From an uncultured Synechococcus sp. (lineage in GTDB: Bacteria > Cyanobacteriota > Cyanobacteriia > PCC-6307 > Cyanobiaceae), in NCBI GenBank assembly GCA_913050105.1, contig CAJWZN010000009.1:1-22131 (forward strand): a DNA stretch of 22,131 nt, in the 5' to 3' direction. Shown piece after piece: positions 14,521 to 21,933 of the stretch (its first letter is position 1; the number at the start of each line of letters is the position of its first letter). Both the position numbers and the translations under genes were made by a program. The notes below the pieces were generated by a model. That model was not told the origin of the DNA and searched no databases. It saw only the letters and a list, made by a program, of their open reading frames with translations.

Positions 14521-16246
14521 TGGATGGACCAGGGATCAGGGCGTTGGATCTGTCGCCGGTTTTTGTAAGGGTAGGGGTCTTGCTGCGCCGCAGTTGTGCT
14601 TCTCCGTTCTGGGGATCACCCCAGCGCACGTCTCCGCCGCTGTGACGCACCGTGCCAGGGACAGCACCGGCGATGCGCTGGAGCTGCTCGATCGCCACAA
14701 CCACAACAGCAACACGTACATTTCCGCGGGCGCGACTGAAGTACGCCGCAAGGTCACAGGCCAATTGCAGGTCGTCCTCATCCGCCAGGCCCGCTGAGCT
14801 CTTCAGCACCACGTGGCTGCCGGGACACTCCTGTGCATGGAACCAGAGATCTCCACTCCGGGCTTGCCGCAGGCTGATCCATTCGTTTTGGCGATGATTT
14901 CGGCCCACTTGAATCAATAACCCTGCCGGACTTTGCACTTCCAGGGGCTGGGGAGTTTGCGATTGCTTTCGGCGCTGGCCTTTCCTGCCAACCGGGTTGA
15001 GCAGATCCTCCAGTTCGCGTTTCAGAGCCGTCAGAGCCTCGACTCGACTGGGCTTGTCCTGCCATTCGGCAGCCTGCAGATCTTCAATAAAGGCCTCGCT
15101 GCCTGAGATCAATTCCAGTCGTGCCGTGTGATGGGCAATCCGTTCCTCCAGAACAGCAACGGAACGGCGCAGCTTCCTTGCTTTTCGGTACAGCTTCTGA
15201 GCCTGATCCACCTCCTCACGGCTTGGACTGCGAAGGCAGAGCAGGGAGTCTGCCTTTTGCTGGAGGCTATGGCTGTCATCACAGGCGGCCAGACGATTGC
15301 GTTGATCGTTCAATGCCGTGTCCTCTTTCTCCCTCCATCGCTGCAGGCGCTGAATCAGCTCCTGGCAGGTCCGATCCAGATCGCGCTTGTCCAGCCTTTC
15401 ACGGTACCAATGTCCCAGATCCAATGCCAGACCGTTGGAGGTTGACGGCTCTTTCGCTTTGGGGTCGGTGGGATGCACAACGCCAATGGTGTAGCCGCCA
15501 TCGCCGTCTTCAACCAGTCGGTGCTGCGGTGCGTCGAGGCTGTCGAGCCACTGTGTCCAGCTCAGATGCAATGTCCGCCACGCGGATGAGCTGAGTTCGT
15601 CAACCGGAGTCGTTGACTCCTGGCCTGCGAGATGGCGAGCCAGAGGTGGGCTGATGCCTTGATAGGTCTGCTGAAGGGCCTTCTTAAGTGGGAGAGGCAG
15701 AAGACTGAGACGGTCGCGCCAGCGTTCGAAGCTTTCATCGCTGCTGGGAGGGTGACCCTGCAGGGCTGGTGGTGGACCATAAAAATCACCGGTGCTGATT
15801 GGGCGAACCCTTGATTGGTGATCGCGGACCTGGCGTCCCATTGCAATCACACGTCGCTCCTGATCAAGCAGCAGCAGATTGCTGTGTCGACCCATCAGCT
15901 CCAGCACGATCACCCTGGAGACGCCATCACCGGGACGCGGCGCCAACTGGAACTCGACCACGCGTTCGAAGCCCAGTTGCACCAGCCCAACCAAGGCCAT
16001 TTGGCGCAGGCTGTGCTGAATCTGCTGCGCCAGTGTGCTTCCCGCGCCATGGCGAGGGGGTGCAGAAACCTGAACCATGCGGGCTGCTTCCGCTTGCCAG
16101 CTCAGTTCCAGCCAAATCATTCCTCGAAGACTGCGGAATCCCAGCTGCAGCGTTGCCCCGTCTGGCTGCTGGGCTTTCTCGAAGCGGCTGGGCAGCACTT
16201 GCGGCCGCAGATCATTCAGCACCGCTCTCAGAGAGGTGAGATCCAT
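14513..16246 (-). CDS. RqcH / NFACT family ribosome quality-control protein (FbpA-like)
   Basis: NFACT proteins bind stalled 50S-peptidyl-tRNA complexes; bacterial RqcH recruits tRNA-Ala and adds alanine tails that mark the stalled chain for degradation. ATG 16246 gives 577 residues. The NFACT-N domain fills the first part (MDLTSLRAVLNDL start, LELMGRHSNLLLLD, and a GFERVVEF block). A charged coiled coil of about 100 residues follows in the middle (REKEDTALNDQRNRL onward). The C-terminal NFACT-R domain shows GDLWFHAQECPGSHVVLKS, its signature. The open frame extends to 16441 but would overlap gmk. It shares 8 bp with tatC and is divergent from gmk (76-bp gap). Older annotations call this family fibronectin-binding. 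Confidence 0.92.
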   Translation of the reverse strand: MDLTSLRAVLNDLRPQVLPSRFEKAQQPDGATLQLGFRSLRGMIWLELSWQAEAARMVQVSAPPRHGAGSTLAQQIQHSLRQMALVGLVQLGFERVVEFQLAPRPGDGVSRVIVLELMGRHSNLLLLDQERRVIAMGRQVRDHQSRVRPISTGDFYGPPPALQGHPPSSDESFERWRDRLSLLPLPLKKALQQTYQGISPPLARHLAGQESTTPVDELSSSAWRTLHLSWTQWLDSLDAPQHRLVEDGDGGYTIGVVHPTDPKAKEPSTSNGLALDLGHWYRERLDKRDLDRTCQELIQRLQRWREKEDTALNDQRNRLAACDDSHSLQQKADSLLCLRSPSREEVDQAQKLYRKARKLRRSVAVLEERIAHHTARLELISGSEAFIEDLQAAEWQDKPSRVEALTALKRELEDLLNPVGRKGQRRKQSQTPQPLEVQSPAGLLIQVGRNHRQNEWISLRQARSGDLWFHAQECPGSHVVLKSSAGLADEDDLQLACDLAAYFSRARGNVRVAVVVVAIEQLQRIAGAVPGTVRHSGGDVRWGDPQNGEAQLRRSKTPTLTKTGDRSNALIPGPSSA

Positions 16247-16322
16247 TGGCTGCAGCTTTGGCTTGGTGCTCACCCGAGGTTGAAGAGGACTGCCTACTCT
16301 GCTGGGCCATGCAACGGTACCG

Positions 16323-16883
16323 ATGGTTGAGGGGCAGGGCCAGCTCACCGTGATCACCGGTCCCAGTGGCGTTGGAAAGGGGACCCTGGTCAAACGTTTG
16401 CTTGAGAGGAATCCCAGAATCTGGCTTTCGGTCTCAGCCACAACGCGTTCCCCGCGCGATGGTGAGCAGGAGGGTGTCAGCTATTTCTTCCAAAGCCGCG
16501 AGCGGTTCGAGGCCTTGGTTGCGGATGGAGGGTTGCTGGAGTGGGCCGAGTTCGCTGGCAACTGTTATGGCACTCCGCGTGACCCAGTGGAAGCAAAGCT
16601 CTCATCTGGTCGACCCGTCCTGCTTGAGATCGAGCTGGAAGGAGCGCGGCAAGTGCGCTCCAGCTTTACGGATGCAGTCCAGATTTTTCTTGCTCCTCCA
16701 AGCTTCTTGGAGTTGGAGCGTCGGATCCGTGGCCGAGGAACTGATTCGGAGGAAGCGATCCTGAGGCGATTGGCCCGAGCTCAGGAGGAACTCAAAGCCA
16801 AGGATGAATTTGACGCCGTTGTGGTCAACGATGATCTCGATGAAGCGTTGCTTCGGTTGGAACGATTAATGGGTCTCCATTGA
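16323..16883 (+). CDS. gmk: Guanylate kinase
   Basis: Gmk phosphorylates GMP to GDP with ATP in the cytosol. The 186-residue length is typical. The P-loop is GPSGVGKGT (13-21). SATTRSPRDGEQEGVSYFF holds the GMP-binding T-R-x-x-R-x-G-E pattern, and GNCYGTP and LLEIELEGARQV (near 100) are family blocks. FLAPPSFLELERRIRGRGTD is the lid region. ATG 16323 has no strong Shine-Dalgarno. It converges with the psaF-psaJ operon, whose terminator starts 12 bp after the gmk stop. Confidence 0.98.
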   Translation: MVEGQGQLTVITGPSGVGKGTLVKRLLERNPRIWLSVSATTRSPRDGEQEGVSYFFQSRERFEALVADGGLLEWAEFAGNCYGTPRDPVEAKLSSGRPVLLEIELEGARQVRSSFTDAVQIFLAPPSFLELERRIRGRGTDSEEAILRRLARAQEELKAKDEFDAVVVNDDLDEALLRLERLMGLH

Positions 16884-16894
16884 TCATTGGTTAA

Positions 16895-16920
16895 TAAAAA
16901 ACCCCCTCAGATTGAGGAGG
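16895..16920 (-). terminator. Intrinsic terminator of the psaF-psaJ operon
   Basis: Read on the minus strand: stem CCTCCTCA, loop ATC, stem TGAGGGGG (8 pairs, one G-T), then a run of six T and TATT. It sits 30 bp after the psaJ stop. On the plus strand the same hairpin has an A-C mismatch and no good T run, so it is directional for psaJ. It is the only clear intrinsic terminator I find in the window. Confidence 0.88.
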
Positions 16921-16924
16921 CTTG

Positions 16925-16947
16925 TTCAAAAGTTTGAATCAATTTTT
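16925..16947 (+). terminator. Weak candidate terminator for gmk
   Basis: TTCAAA-AG-TTTGAA is a perfect but AT-only 6-bp inverted repeat with a 2-base loop, followed after four bases by five T. It lies just before the psaJ stop codon. With the preceding GC hairpin it might end gmk transcription, but its stability is low. Confidence 0.3.
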
Positions 16948-16950
16948 CGA

Positions 16951-17067
16951 TCACAATGGATGGAAAAGAAGATCGGGGAAGAAACGATTCCATTCGATTA
17001 GAATCCCTGCCGTCATTGTGAAAAACAGAGCGGCAACAACTGGAGCTGTTGAAAGAAACTTTTTCAT
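16951..17067 (-). CDS. psaJ: Photosystem I subunit IX
   Basis: PsaJ is a one-helix PSI subunit that stabilises PsaF at the edge of the complex. The 38-residue frame runs from ATG 17067 to TGA 16951. The MKKFLSTAPVVAALFF start, the single hydrophobic helix and the terminal EWNRFFPDLLFHPL are diagnostic of PsaJ. It lies 36 bp after psaF on the same strand, the usual psaFJ operon, and is followed by the intrinsic terminator. Confidence 0.98.
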   Translation of the reverse strand: MKKFLSTAPVVAALFFTMTAGILIEWNRFFPDLLFHPL

Positions 17068-17103
17068 GGTTTTGATAAGGCCTGTAGACGTTTAACGAAG
17101 AAC

Positions 17104-17580
17104 TTATCGCGGTGAAATCGTTACTTCGTTGTCGGAAACAACCAATGTTCCATTTCGCAGCTCACCAAAAGCTGCCACGGGCCATGTTGATGCCTTCATA
17201 AAGCACTTGATTGCGAGACCCGTGTCGATCTGAATTTCCTGCATCGCCGCATCCTTGCCACGGGTTGCCATCAGATATTCGCGGCCCGCCCAGCCGATGC
17301 ATCCGGCGATGTAAAGGAACATGATTCCAGGGATCACGAAGTCGCCGGCATGGCTCCAGCGTCCGTCAACGACAAGGTGAGGCAGGCCATCTGCGCCGCA
17401 GGAGGCTTTGCCATACATCTCGAAGCGAGCTTTGGCCTGAGGGGTTGAGGCTGCTGCAGCGCGCTGCTGAAAGCGTTCACTTTCGGAGCAAGGGGTGAGG
17501 CCAGCAACGTCAGCTTTGACGACGGGAGCGAAGCCGAACACCAAAAGGGCCGAAAGCAGGATTGCGAAGAGACGACGCAT
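17104..17580 (-). CDS. psaF: Photosystem I subunit III (PsaF) precursor
   Basis: PsaF is the lumen-exposed PSI subunit near the electron-donor docking site. ATG 17580 gives 158 residues. A signal peptide ends at about residue 23 (FAPVVKA before DVAGLTPCSES). The mature chain shows the paired cysteines of this family (TPCSES and KASCGADGLPHLVVDGR), then WSHAGDFVIPGIMFLYIAGCIGWAGREYL, which holds the membrane helix. An AGGA sits 9 bases before the ATG. Upstream extensions of the open frame cross into the divergent tsaD and are spurious. A 78-bp region separates it from tsaD and must hold both promoters; I could not pick a convincing -10. Confidence 0.98.
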   Translation of the reverse strand: MRRLFAILLSALLVFGFAPVVKADVAGLTPCSESERFQQRAAAASTPQAKARFEMYGKASCGADGLPHLVVDGRWSHAGDFVIPGIMFLYIAGCIGWAGREYLMATRGKDAAMQEIQIDTGLAIKCFMKASTWPVAAFGELRNGTLVVSDNEVTISPR

Positions 17581-17658
17581 CGGAACAATTCCTGTTGGTT
17601 GTTGCCCTTGAGAGGGCAAGATGTCACATCTGGACAGTAGGGGACGCCCACGACCGCG

Positions 17659-18741
17659 ATGACATCGGTCCTTGCCCTCGAAACAAGTTGTGACGAGTCG
17701 GCTGCAGCTTTCGTGCGCCGACTGAAAGACGGTCGTTTTGTTGTTGTTGCATCTCGAATCGCTTCTCAGGTTGCAGAGCATGCGCGCTGGGGAGGTGTTG
17801 TTCCTGAGATTGCCTCCCGTCGCCACGTCGAAGCTTTACCGGTGTTGATTGAAGAGGTGCTCAAAGAAGCAGGAGAGTCTCTTGATGGGGTTGATGCCGT
17901 GGCCGCAACGGTCGCGCCTGGTCTTGCGGGGGCGTTGATGGTGGCTTCGGTCACGGGGAGGACCCTGGCAGCTCTGCATGGACGTTCATTTCTGGGGGTG
18001 CATCACCTGGAAGGTCATCTGGCCTCGGTGCAGTTGGCGGAGCGTCAGCCGAAGCCCCCGTACCTCGTTCTGCTGGTGAGCGGGGGACACACCGAACTGA
18101 TCCGTGTCTCTGAGCAAGGAGGCATGGATCGGCTTGGTCGCAGCCACGATGACGCGGCGGGTGAAGCGTTCGACAAGGTGGCGCGACTGCTGGGGCTTGG
18201 CTACCCAGGAGGCCCAGCCATTCAGCTGGCGGCCGAAAGCGGAAACAGCAAGCGGTATTCCTTGCCGAAGGGTCGAATTTCTCTGCCGGGAGGTGGTTTT
18301 CACCCCTATGACTTTTCCTTCAGCGGCCTGAAGACCGCCATGCTTCGCACCGTGCAGGCCGAGACGGAGTCATGCCAGGGTTCTGATCTGCCTCTGGCAG
18401 ATCTGGCTGCCAGTTTCGAGCAAGTGGTGGCAGATGTTCTGGTCGATCGCAGTTTGCGGTGCGCTTTGGATCACGACATTCACGAGCTGGTGATGGTGGG
18501 CGGCGTTGCTGCCAACAAACGCTTGAGAGAATTGATGCAGAAGCGGGCTGGTCAGAACGGGATTCAGGTGTCGATCGCTCCACTTGAATACTGCACGGAC
18601 AATGCCGCGATGATCGGCGCTGCCGCGCTGATAAGACTGAATTCCGGCGCAAAAGGCAGCTCACTTCAGATGGGTGTGGCCGCACGCTGGCCGCTGACGG
18701 ATGCAGCAGCTCTTTACAACAGTTCAACTGTTGTGTTCTGA
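17659..18741 (+). CDS. tsaD: tRNA N6-threonylcarbamoyladenosine synthase subunit TsaD
   Basis: TsaD transfers threonylcarbamoyl to A37 of ANN-decoding tRNAs, working with TsaB, TsaE and TsaC. The 360-residue length is slightly above the common 335-345. LALETSCDES (5-14) is the N-terminal ASKHA loop. GVHHLEGHLAS (113-123) gives the metal-binding His116 and His120. LVSGGHTEL (139-147) and DDAAGEAFDKVARLLGLGYPGG follow, and CTDNAAMIG near the C-terminus holds the last metal ligand. It is divergent from psaF and is followed 72 bp later by the Hli-type gene. Older names are gcp and ygjD. Confidence 0.97.
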   Translation: MTSVLALETSCDESAAAFVRRLKDGRFVVVASRIASQVAEHARWGGVVPEIASRRHVEALPVLIEEVLKEAGESLDGVDAVAATVAPGLAGALMVASVTGRTLAALHGRSFLGVHHLEGHLASVQLAERQPKPPYLVLLVSGGHTELIRVSEQGGMDRLGRSHDDAAGEAFDKVARLLGLGYPGGPAIQLAAESGNSKRYSLPKGRISLPGGGFHPYDFSFSGLKTAMLRTVQAETESCQGSDLPLADLAASFEQVVADVLVDRSLRCALDHDIHELVMVGGVAANKRLRELMQKRAGQNGIQVSIAPLEYCTDNAAMIGAAALIRLNSGAKGSSLQMGVAARWPLTDAAALYNSSTVVF

Positions 18742-18813
18742 GCTGTGTCGCAGCAAGACAGCAGTGCCTTGAACATTCGAACTAGCATCCAGCCCACTTT
18801 TATCAACAACGTC

Positions 18814-18993
18814 ATGGCTGAGCCAGCAAGAGGTTCTGCTACCGCCCCTGAAATCGTTGGTGCTGATGAGCTCAATTCCTGGAAGCGAGGATTTACACCC
18901 CAGGCGGAAATCTGGAACGGCCGACTGGCCATGATCGGGTTGTCAACCGGACTGGCTGTTGTGTTGTTCGTGCGTGTGTTTTCAGGTGCTTGA
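18814..18993 (+). CDS. hli: High-light-inducible (one-helix Hli/SCP) chlorophyll-binding-like protein
   Basis: Hli proteins are one-helix relatives of light-harvesting antenna proteins; they bind chlorophyll and carotenoid and protect photosystems or help recycle pigment under stress. ATG 18814 gives 59 residues. GFTPQAEIWNGRLAMIGLSTG carries the ExxNGRxAMxG chlorophyll-binding signature and runs into a single membrane helix ending at VLFVRV. The polar N-terminus faces the cytoplasm. An in-frame GTG at 18745 would add 23 non-family residues and is unlikely. Its TGA directly abuts the TAA of the convergent pilT-like gene. It may have its own promoter in the 72-bp gap after tsaD, but no clear boxes are visible. 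Confidence 0.93.
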   Translation: MAEPARGSATAPEIVGADELNSWKRGFTPQAEIWNGRLAMIGLSTGLAVVLFVRVFSGA

Positions 18994-20151
18994 TTAGCTG
19001 CGTCCCCGAAGGGCCTGAGCCAGCTCATTCGGCTTGAGACTCATCGCCACCGCCTCCTCCGCATCGATACGGTCGTCTTCCACCAGCTTCTGAAGCGACT
19101 GGTTGGTGGTCACCATTCCGTCGAAACCGCTCCGTTCCATGATTTCCTCCACCTCATCGAGAGCACCCCGCTGGATGTAGTCCTTACAGGCGTCGGTGTT
19201 GATCAGGATGTCGTGGAACGCAGTTCGTCGGCCATCGGAACTTTTGATCAACCCCTGAGCGATCACTCCCAGCAGAGATTCAGCCAGAGAGCGACGAACG
19301 CTGTCCTGCTGTTCCGGGGGATACATTCCCAGCACCCTTTCCACGGTTTTCACCGCAGAGTTGGTGTGAAGGGTGCCGAAGACGAGGTGGCCCGTCTGGG
19401 CTGCTTCCAACGCTGTGGAGAGTGTTTCCTGATCACGGATCTCTCCCACCAGGATCACATCAGGATCCTCCCGGAGTGCGGCTCGGAGCGCGTTGTGAAA
19501 TTTGACCGTATGCATCCCCACCTCACGGTGGCGAATCAGGGAACGACGGCTTTCGTGCACGAATTCCACCGGATCCTCAATGGTGAGTATGTGCCGGGCT
19601 TCATTGCGATTGATCCAGTCGATCATTGCGGCAAGAGTTGTGCTTTTCCCAGATCCAGTCGGTCCTGTGATCAGGATGAGCCCCTTGGGTCGCGCCGCCA
19701 GTTCGGTCAGCACAGAGGGAAGATTGAGCTGTTCCAGAGTCAGGATTGTTTGTGGAATGAGCCGCAGCACCATGGCTGGCCCCCGCAGCGAGTCGAGCAG
19801 GTTGATGCGGACACGCACGAAGGGAAACGCGTGGGATCCGTCAAACTCCTTTTCTCTCAAAAAAGTGTCGATCTGCTGCGGCGAAAGAATCTCGTGTAAC
19901 CAGCGATCGAAGGTGATTCGATCACTGGCAGGCCAGTCCGTTTTCTGAATCTCACCCCGCGCTCGGTAGCGAGGCGATTCCCCGACGCCTAGATGAATAT
20001 CGGAATGCCCTTGCTCATGGGCCAACCGGACAATCTGTTCGAGGGTTGGACCGGAGTTTGAAGCGTTATTGGTGCTTCGGGTGGGATTCGCTGGCTGGCT
20101 GCCAGATTTCGATCGTGGCGGAAAGCTGGGAGGGAACACCGGCTGGGCCAC
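18994..20151 (-). CDS. PilT/PilU-type secretion ATPase
   Basis: These hexameric cytoplasmic ATPases drive retraction of type IV pili. The 385-residue product begins at GTG 20151. It has a Pro/Ser/Asn-rich N-terminal stretch of about 33 residues and a PAS-like N-domain (SDIHLGVGESPRYRARGEI). The catalytic core shows Walker A GPTGSGKST (163-171), the Asp box TIEDPVEFVH (190-199), Walker B DVILVGEIRD (231-240) and the His box AQTGHLVFGTLHTNSA (251-266). The C-terminal AIRNLIRE motif typical of PilT is replaced by ACKDYIQRG (321-329). No pilin, pilB, pilC or pilM genes are in the window. It is divergent from wecB and abuts the Hli gene. PilT versus PilU or another paralogue cannot be settled here. 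Confidence 0.9.
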   Translation of the reverse strand: MAQPVFPPSFPPRSKSGSQPANPTRSTNNASNSGPTLEQIVRLAHEQGHSDIHLGVGESPRYRARGEIQKTDWPASDRITFDRWLHEILSPQQIDTFLREKEFDGSHAFPFVRVRINLLDSLRGPAMVLRLIPQTILTLEQLNLPSVLTELAARPKGLILITGPTGSGKSTTLAAMIDWINRNEARHILTIEDPVEFVHESRRSLIRHREVGMHTVKFHNALRAALREDPDVILVGEIRDQETLSTALEAAQTGHLVFGTLHTNSAVKTVERVLGMYPPEQQDSVRRSLAESLLGVIAQGLIKSSDGRRTAFHDILINTDACKDYIQRGALDEVEEIMERSGFDGMVTTNQSLQKLVEDDRIDAEEAVAMSLKPNELAQALRGRS

Positions 20152-20184
20152 GGAGATCTCACAGTTCTTTCAACAGGATCGTCA

Positions 20185-20199
20185 CCAGGCCCTACCTGG
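20185..20199. promoter_or_regulatory. Inverted repeat CCAGG-N5-CCTGG between pilT-like gene and wecB
   Basis: A perfect 5-bp dyad with a 5-base centre lies in the 101-bp divergent intergenic region, about 35 bp from the pilT-like start and 54 bp from the wecB start. It could be an operator shared by both genes or a chance palindrome. Confidence 0.25.
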
Positions 20200-20252
20200 C
20201 AAGTCTCTGCTGACAAACGCCCTTAAAGTTTCAGCATCTGAACAATGCACTG

Positions 20253-21362
20253 GTGGTTCAGCCCCGGGTCACGATCGTGCTGGGCACACGCCCGGAGGCA
20301 ATCAAGCTTGCTCCGGTGATCAGGGCATTCCAGCTCTGTGATGTCTTCAGCACTCGGGTGGTGCTCACGGGACAGCACCGCGAAATGGTGGCTCAGGTGA
20401 TGGATCTTTTCGGTTTAAAGGCCGATCAGGATCTCAACCTGATGGCGCCACGCCAGACGCTCACCCATGTGACCTGTGCTGCTCTGCAGGGTTTGCGTGA
20501 TGACTTTCAGCTTTACCCTCCGCAGCTTGTGCTGGTGCAGGGGGATACGACAACGGCCTTCGCAGCTGGCTTAGCGGCGTTTTACGAACAGATTCCGGTT
20601 GGGCATGTGGAGGCCGGTCTGCGGACTGACAACCTTCTGGATCCATTCCCTGAGGAAGCGAATCGGCGGCTGTTGTCTCAGATCTCCAGTCTCCACTTCG
20701 CTCCAACGCCGAAGGCCCAGGCCAATCTCCAGGCTTCCGGTGTGGTCGGGCAGGTGAGTGTGACCGGAAACACAGTGATTGATGCACTGTTGCTGATGGC
20801 GGAACACTCCTCGGAGATTCACTTCGATGGCATCGACTGGCAGAACCAGAGAGTGATCCTGGCGACCGTGCACCGGCGGGAGAACTGGGGAGATCGACTG
20901 CAGGACATCGCCTCCGGCATGCGCCAGGTGCTGGATCGTCATGCCGATGTGTCCCTGTTACTTCCGCTGCACCGCAATCCCACAGTGCGAGAGCCACTGC
21001 AGAGTTTGCTAGGTGACCATCCTCGCGTGGTGCTGACGGAACCCCTGGATTACGACCGCCTGGTGGCCGCGATGAAAGGGTGCACCTTGCTGTTGACCGA
21101 CTCCGGGGGTCTGCAGGAGGAGGCTCCCGCTCTGGGTAAGCCAGTTCTGGTGCTTCGTCGGACCACCGAGAGGCCAGAGGCTGTTGATGCCGGAACCGCT
21201 CGTCTGGTCGGAACGGATCCATCGTCCATTGTTGTGGAGGCTTCCAAGCTTCTGGATGACCCAGATGCGTACGAAGCCATGTCGAAAGCGGTCAATCCCT
21301 TTGGAGATGGACAGGCCAGTCAGCGCATCCTGCAGCTCTGTCGGGCTCATCTCGGGGTCTGA
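20253..21362 (+). CDS. wecB: UDP-N-acetylglucosamine 2-epimerase (non-hydrolysing)
   Basis: WecB/MnaA interconverts UDP-GlcNAc and UDP-ManNAc in the cytosol and feeds surface polysaccharide synthesis. GTG 20253 gives 369 residues, the family length. Signatures are LGTRPEAIKLAPVI (10-23), LTGQHREM, VQGDTTTAFA, VGHVEAGLRT, TGNTVIDAL, TVHRRENWG and LLTDSGGLQEEAP, covering both Rossmann-like halves of the GT-B fold. The ATG at 20245 is out of frame. A DUF1643 gene follows after 19 bp. No ManNAc dehydrogenase (wecC) or glycosyltransferase cluster is visible to show the end use. Confidence 0.96.
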   Translation: MVQPRVTIVLGTRPEAIKLAPVIRAFQLCDVFSTRVVLTGQHREMVAQVMDLFGLKADQDLNLMAPRQTLTHVTCAALQGLRDDFQLYPPQLVLVQGDTTTAFAAGLAAFYEQIPVGHVEAGLRTDNLLDPFPEEANRRLLSQISSLHFAPTPKAQANLQASGVVGQVSVTGNTVIDALLLMAEHSSEIHFDGIDWQNQRVILATVHRRENWGDRLQDIASGMRQVLDRHADVSLLLPLHRNPTVREPLQSLLGDHPRVVLTEPLDYDRLVAAMKGCTLLLTDSGGLQEEAPALGKPVLVLRRTTERPEAVDAGTARLVGTDPSSIVVEASKLLDDPDAYEAMSKAVNPFGDGQASQRILQLCRAHLGV

Positions 21363-21381
21363 AGCCCGCTTCAGTGAGGAT

Positions 21382-21933
21382 ATGAAGTACCGCTGGTGGT
21401 TGACCAGGCGGTGGGGGACCGGTGAGCGGACGCTCCTGTTTGTCGGGCTCAATCCATCACGAGCCGATGGCCGTCGTGATGACGCGACAATGAGGCGTCT
21501 TGTTGGTTTTGCTCAGCACTGGGGGTATGACGCCCTGGCGGTGATCAACCTGTTCGCTCGCATCAGCCCTTCGCCTGCAGCGTTGATTCGCTGTGCTGAT
21601 CCTGTAGGTCGATGGGGAGATTCTGTCCTGCTGCGATGGTGCAGCCGCTGGGCCCAGTCGCTGGACTGGGATCTCTGGTGTGGCTGGGGCAATGGTGGTT
21701 GCCGCCTTGATCGTTATCAAATCGTTCGTTCTCTGTTGCTTCCACAGTTGAGGTTGCGGGCCGATCGATTGCCGCATTCGCCTGGGCCGCTGATGTTGGG
21801 GCTTACCGGCTCCGGGCAGCCGCGTCACCCCCTCTATGCCCCTAGAGCATTGCGCTTGGTGCCATTCACTTGGGCAGCCCCTCCGGTGATCCGTCATCCT
21901 TGTGGCACGTCAAAGCACCATCGCGAGCGCTGA
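21382..21933 (+). CDS. DUF1643 family protein, unknown function
   Basis: ATG 21382 gives 183 residues. The start MKYRWWLTRRWG followed by LLFVGLNPSRADGRRDDATMRRL (GLNPSxAD plus DxTxRR) and GYDALAVINLFARISPSP is the DUF1643 pattern. WDLWCGWGNGG and GLTGSGQPRHPLY near the C-terminus also fit. No membrane or signal segment is present. The conserved Asn, Asp and Arg suggest an enzyme distantly like uracil-DNA-glycosylase-fold proteins, but this is inference and no activity is known to me. GAGGA lies only one base before the ATG, so the start is uncertain; no other in-frame start lies between the wecB stop and this ATG. It overlaps the next gene by one base (TGATG). Confidence 0.85.
   Translation: MKYRWWLTRRWGTGERTLLFVGLNPSRADGRRDDATMRRLVGFAQHWGYDALAVINLFARISPSPAALIRCADPVGRWGDSVLLRWCSRWAQSLDWDLWCGWGNGGCRLDRYQIVRSLLLPQLRLRADRLPHSPGPLMLGLTGSGQPRHPLYAPRALRLVPFTWAAPPVIRHPCGTSKHHRER

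Noticed and set aside
16247..16441. N-terminal extension of the RqcH/NFACT frame to 16441
   Set aside because: It lies antisense inside gmk and lacks family similarity; MDLTSLRAVLNDL at 16246 is the normal start.
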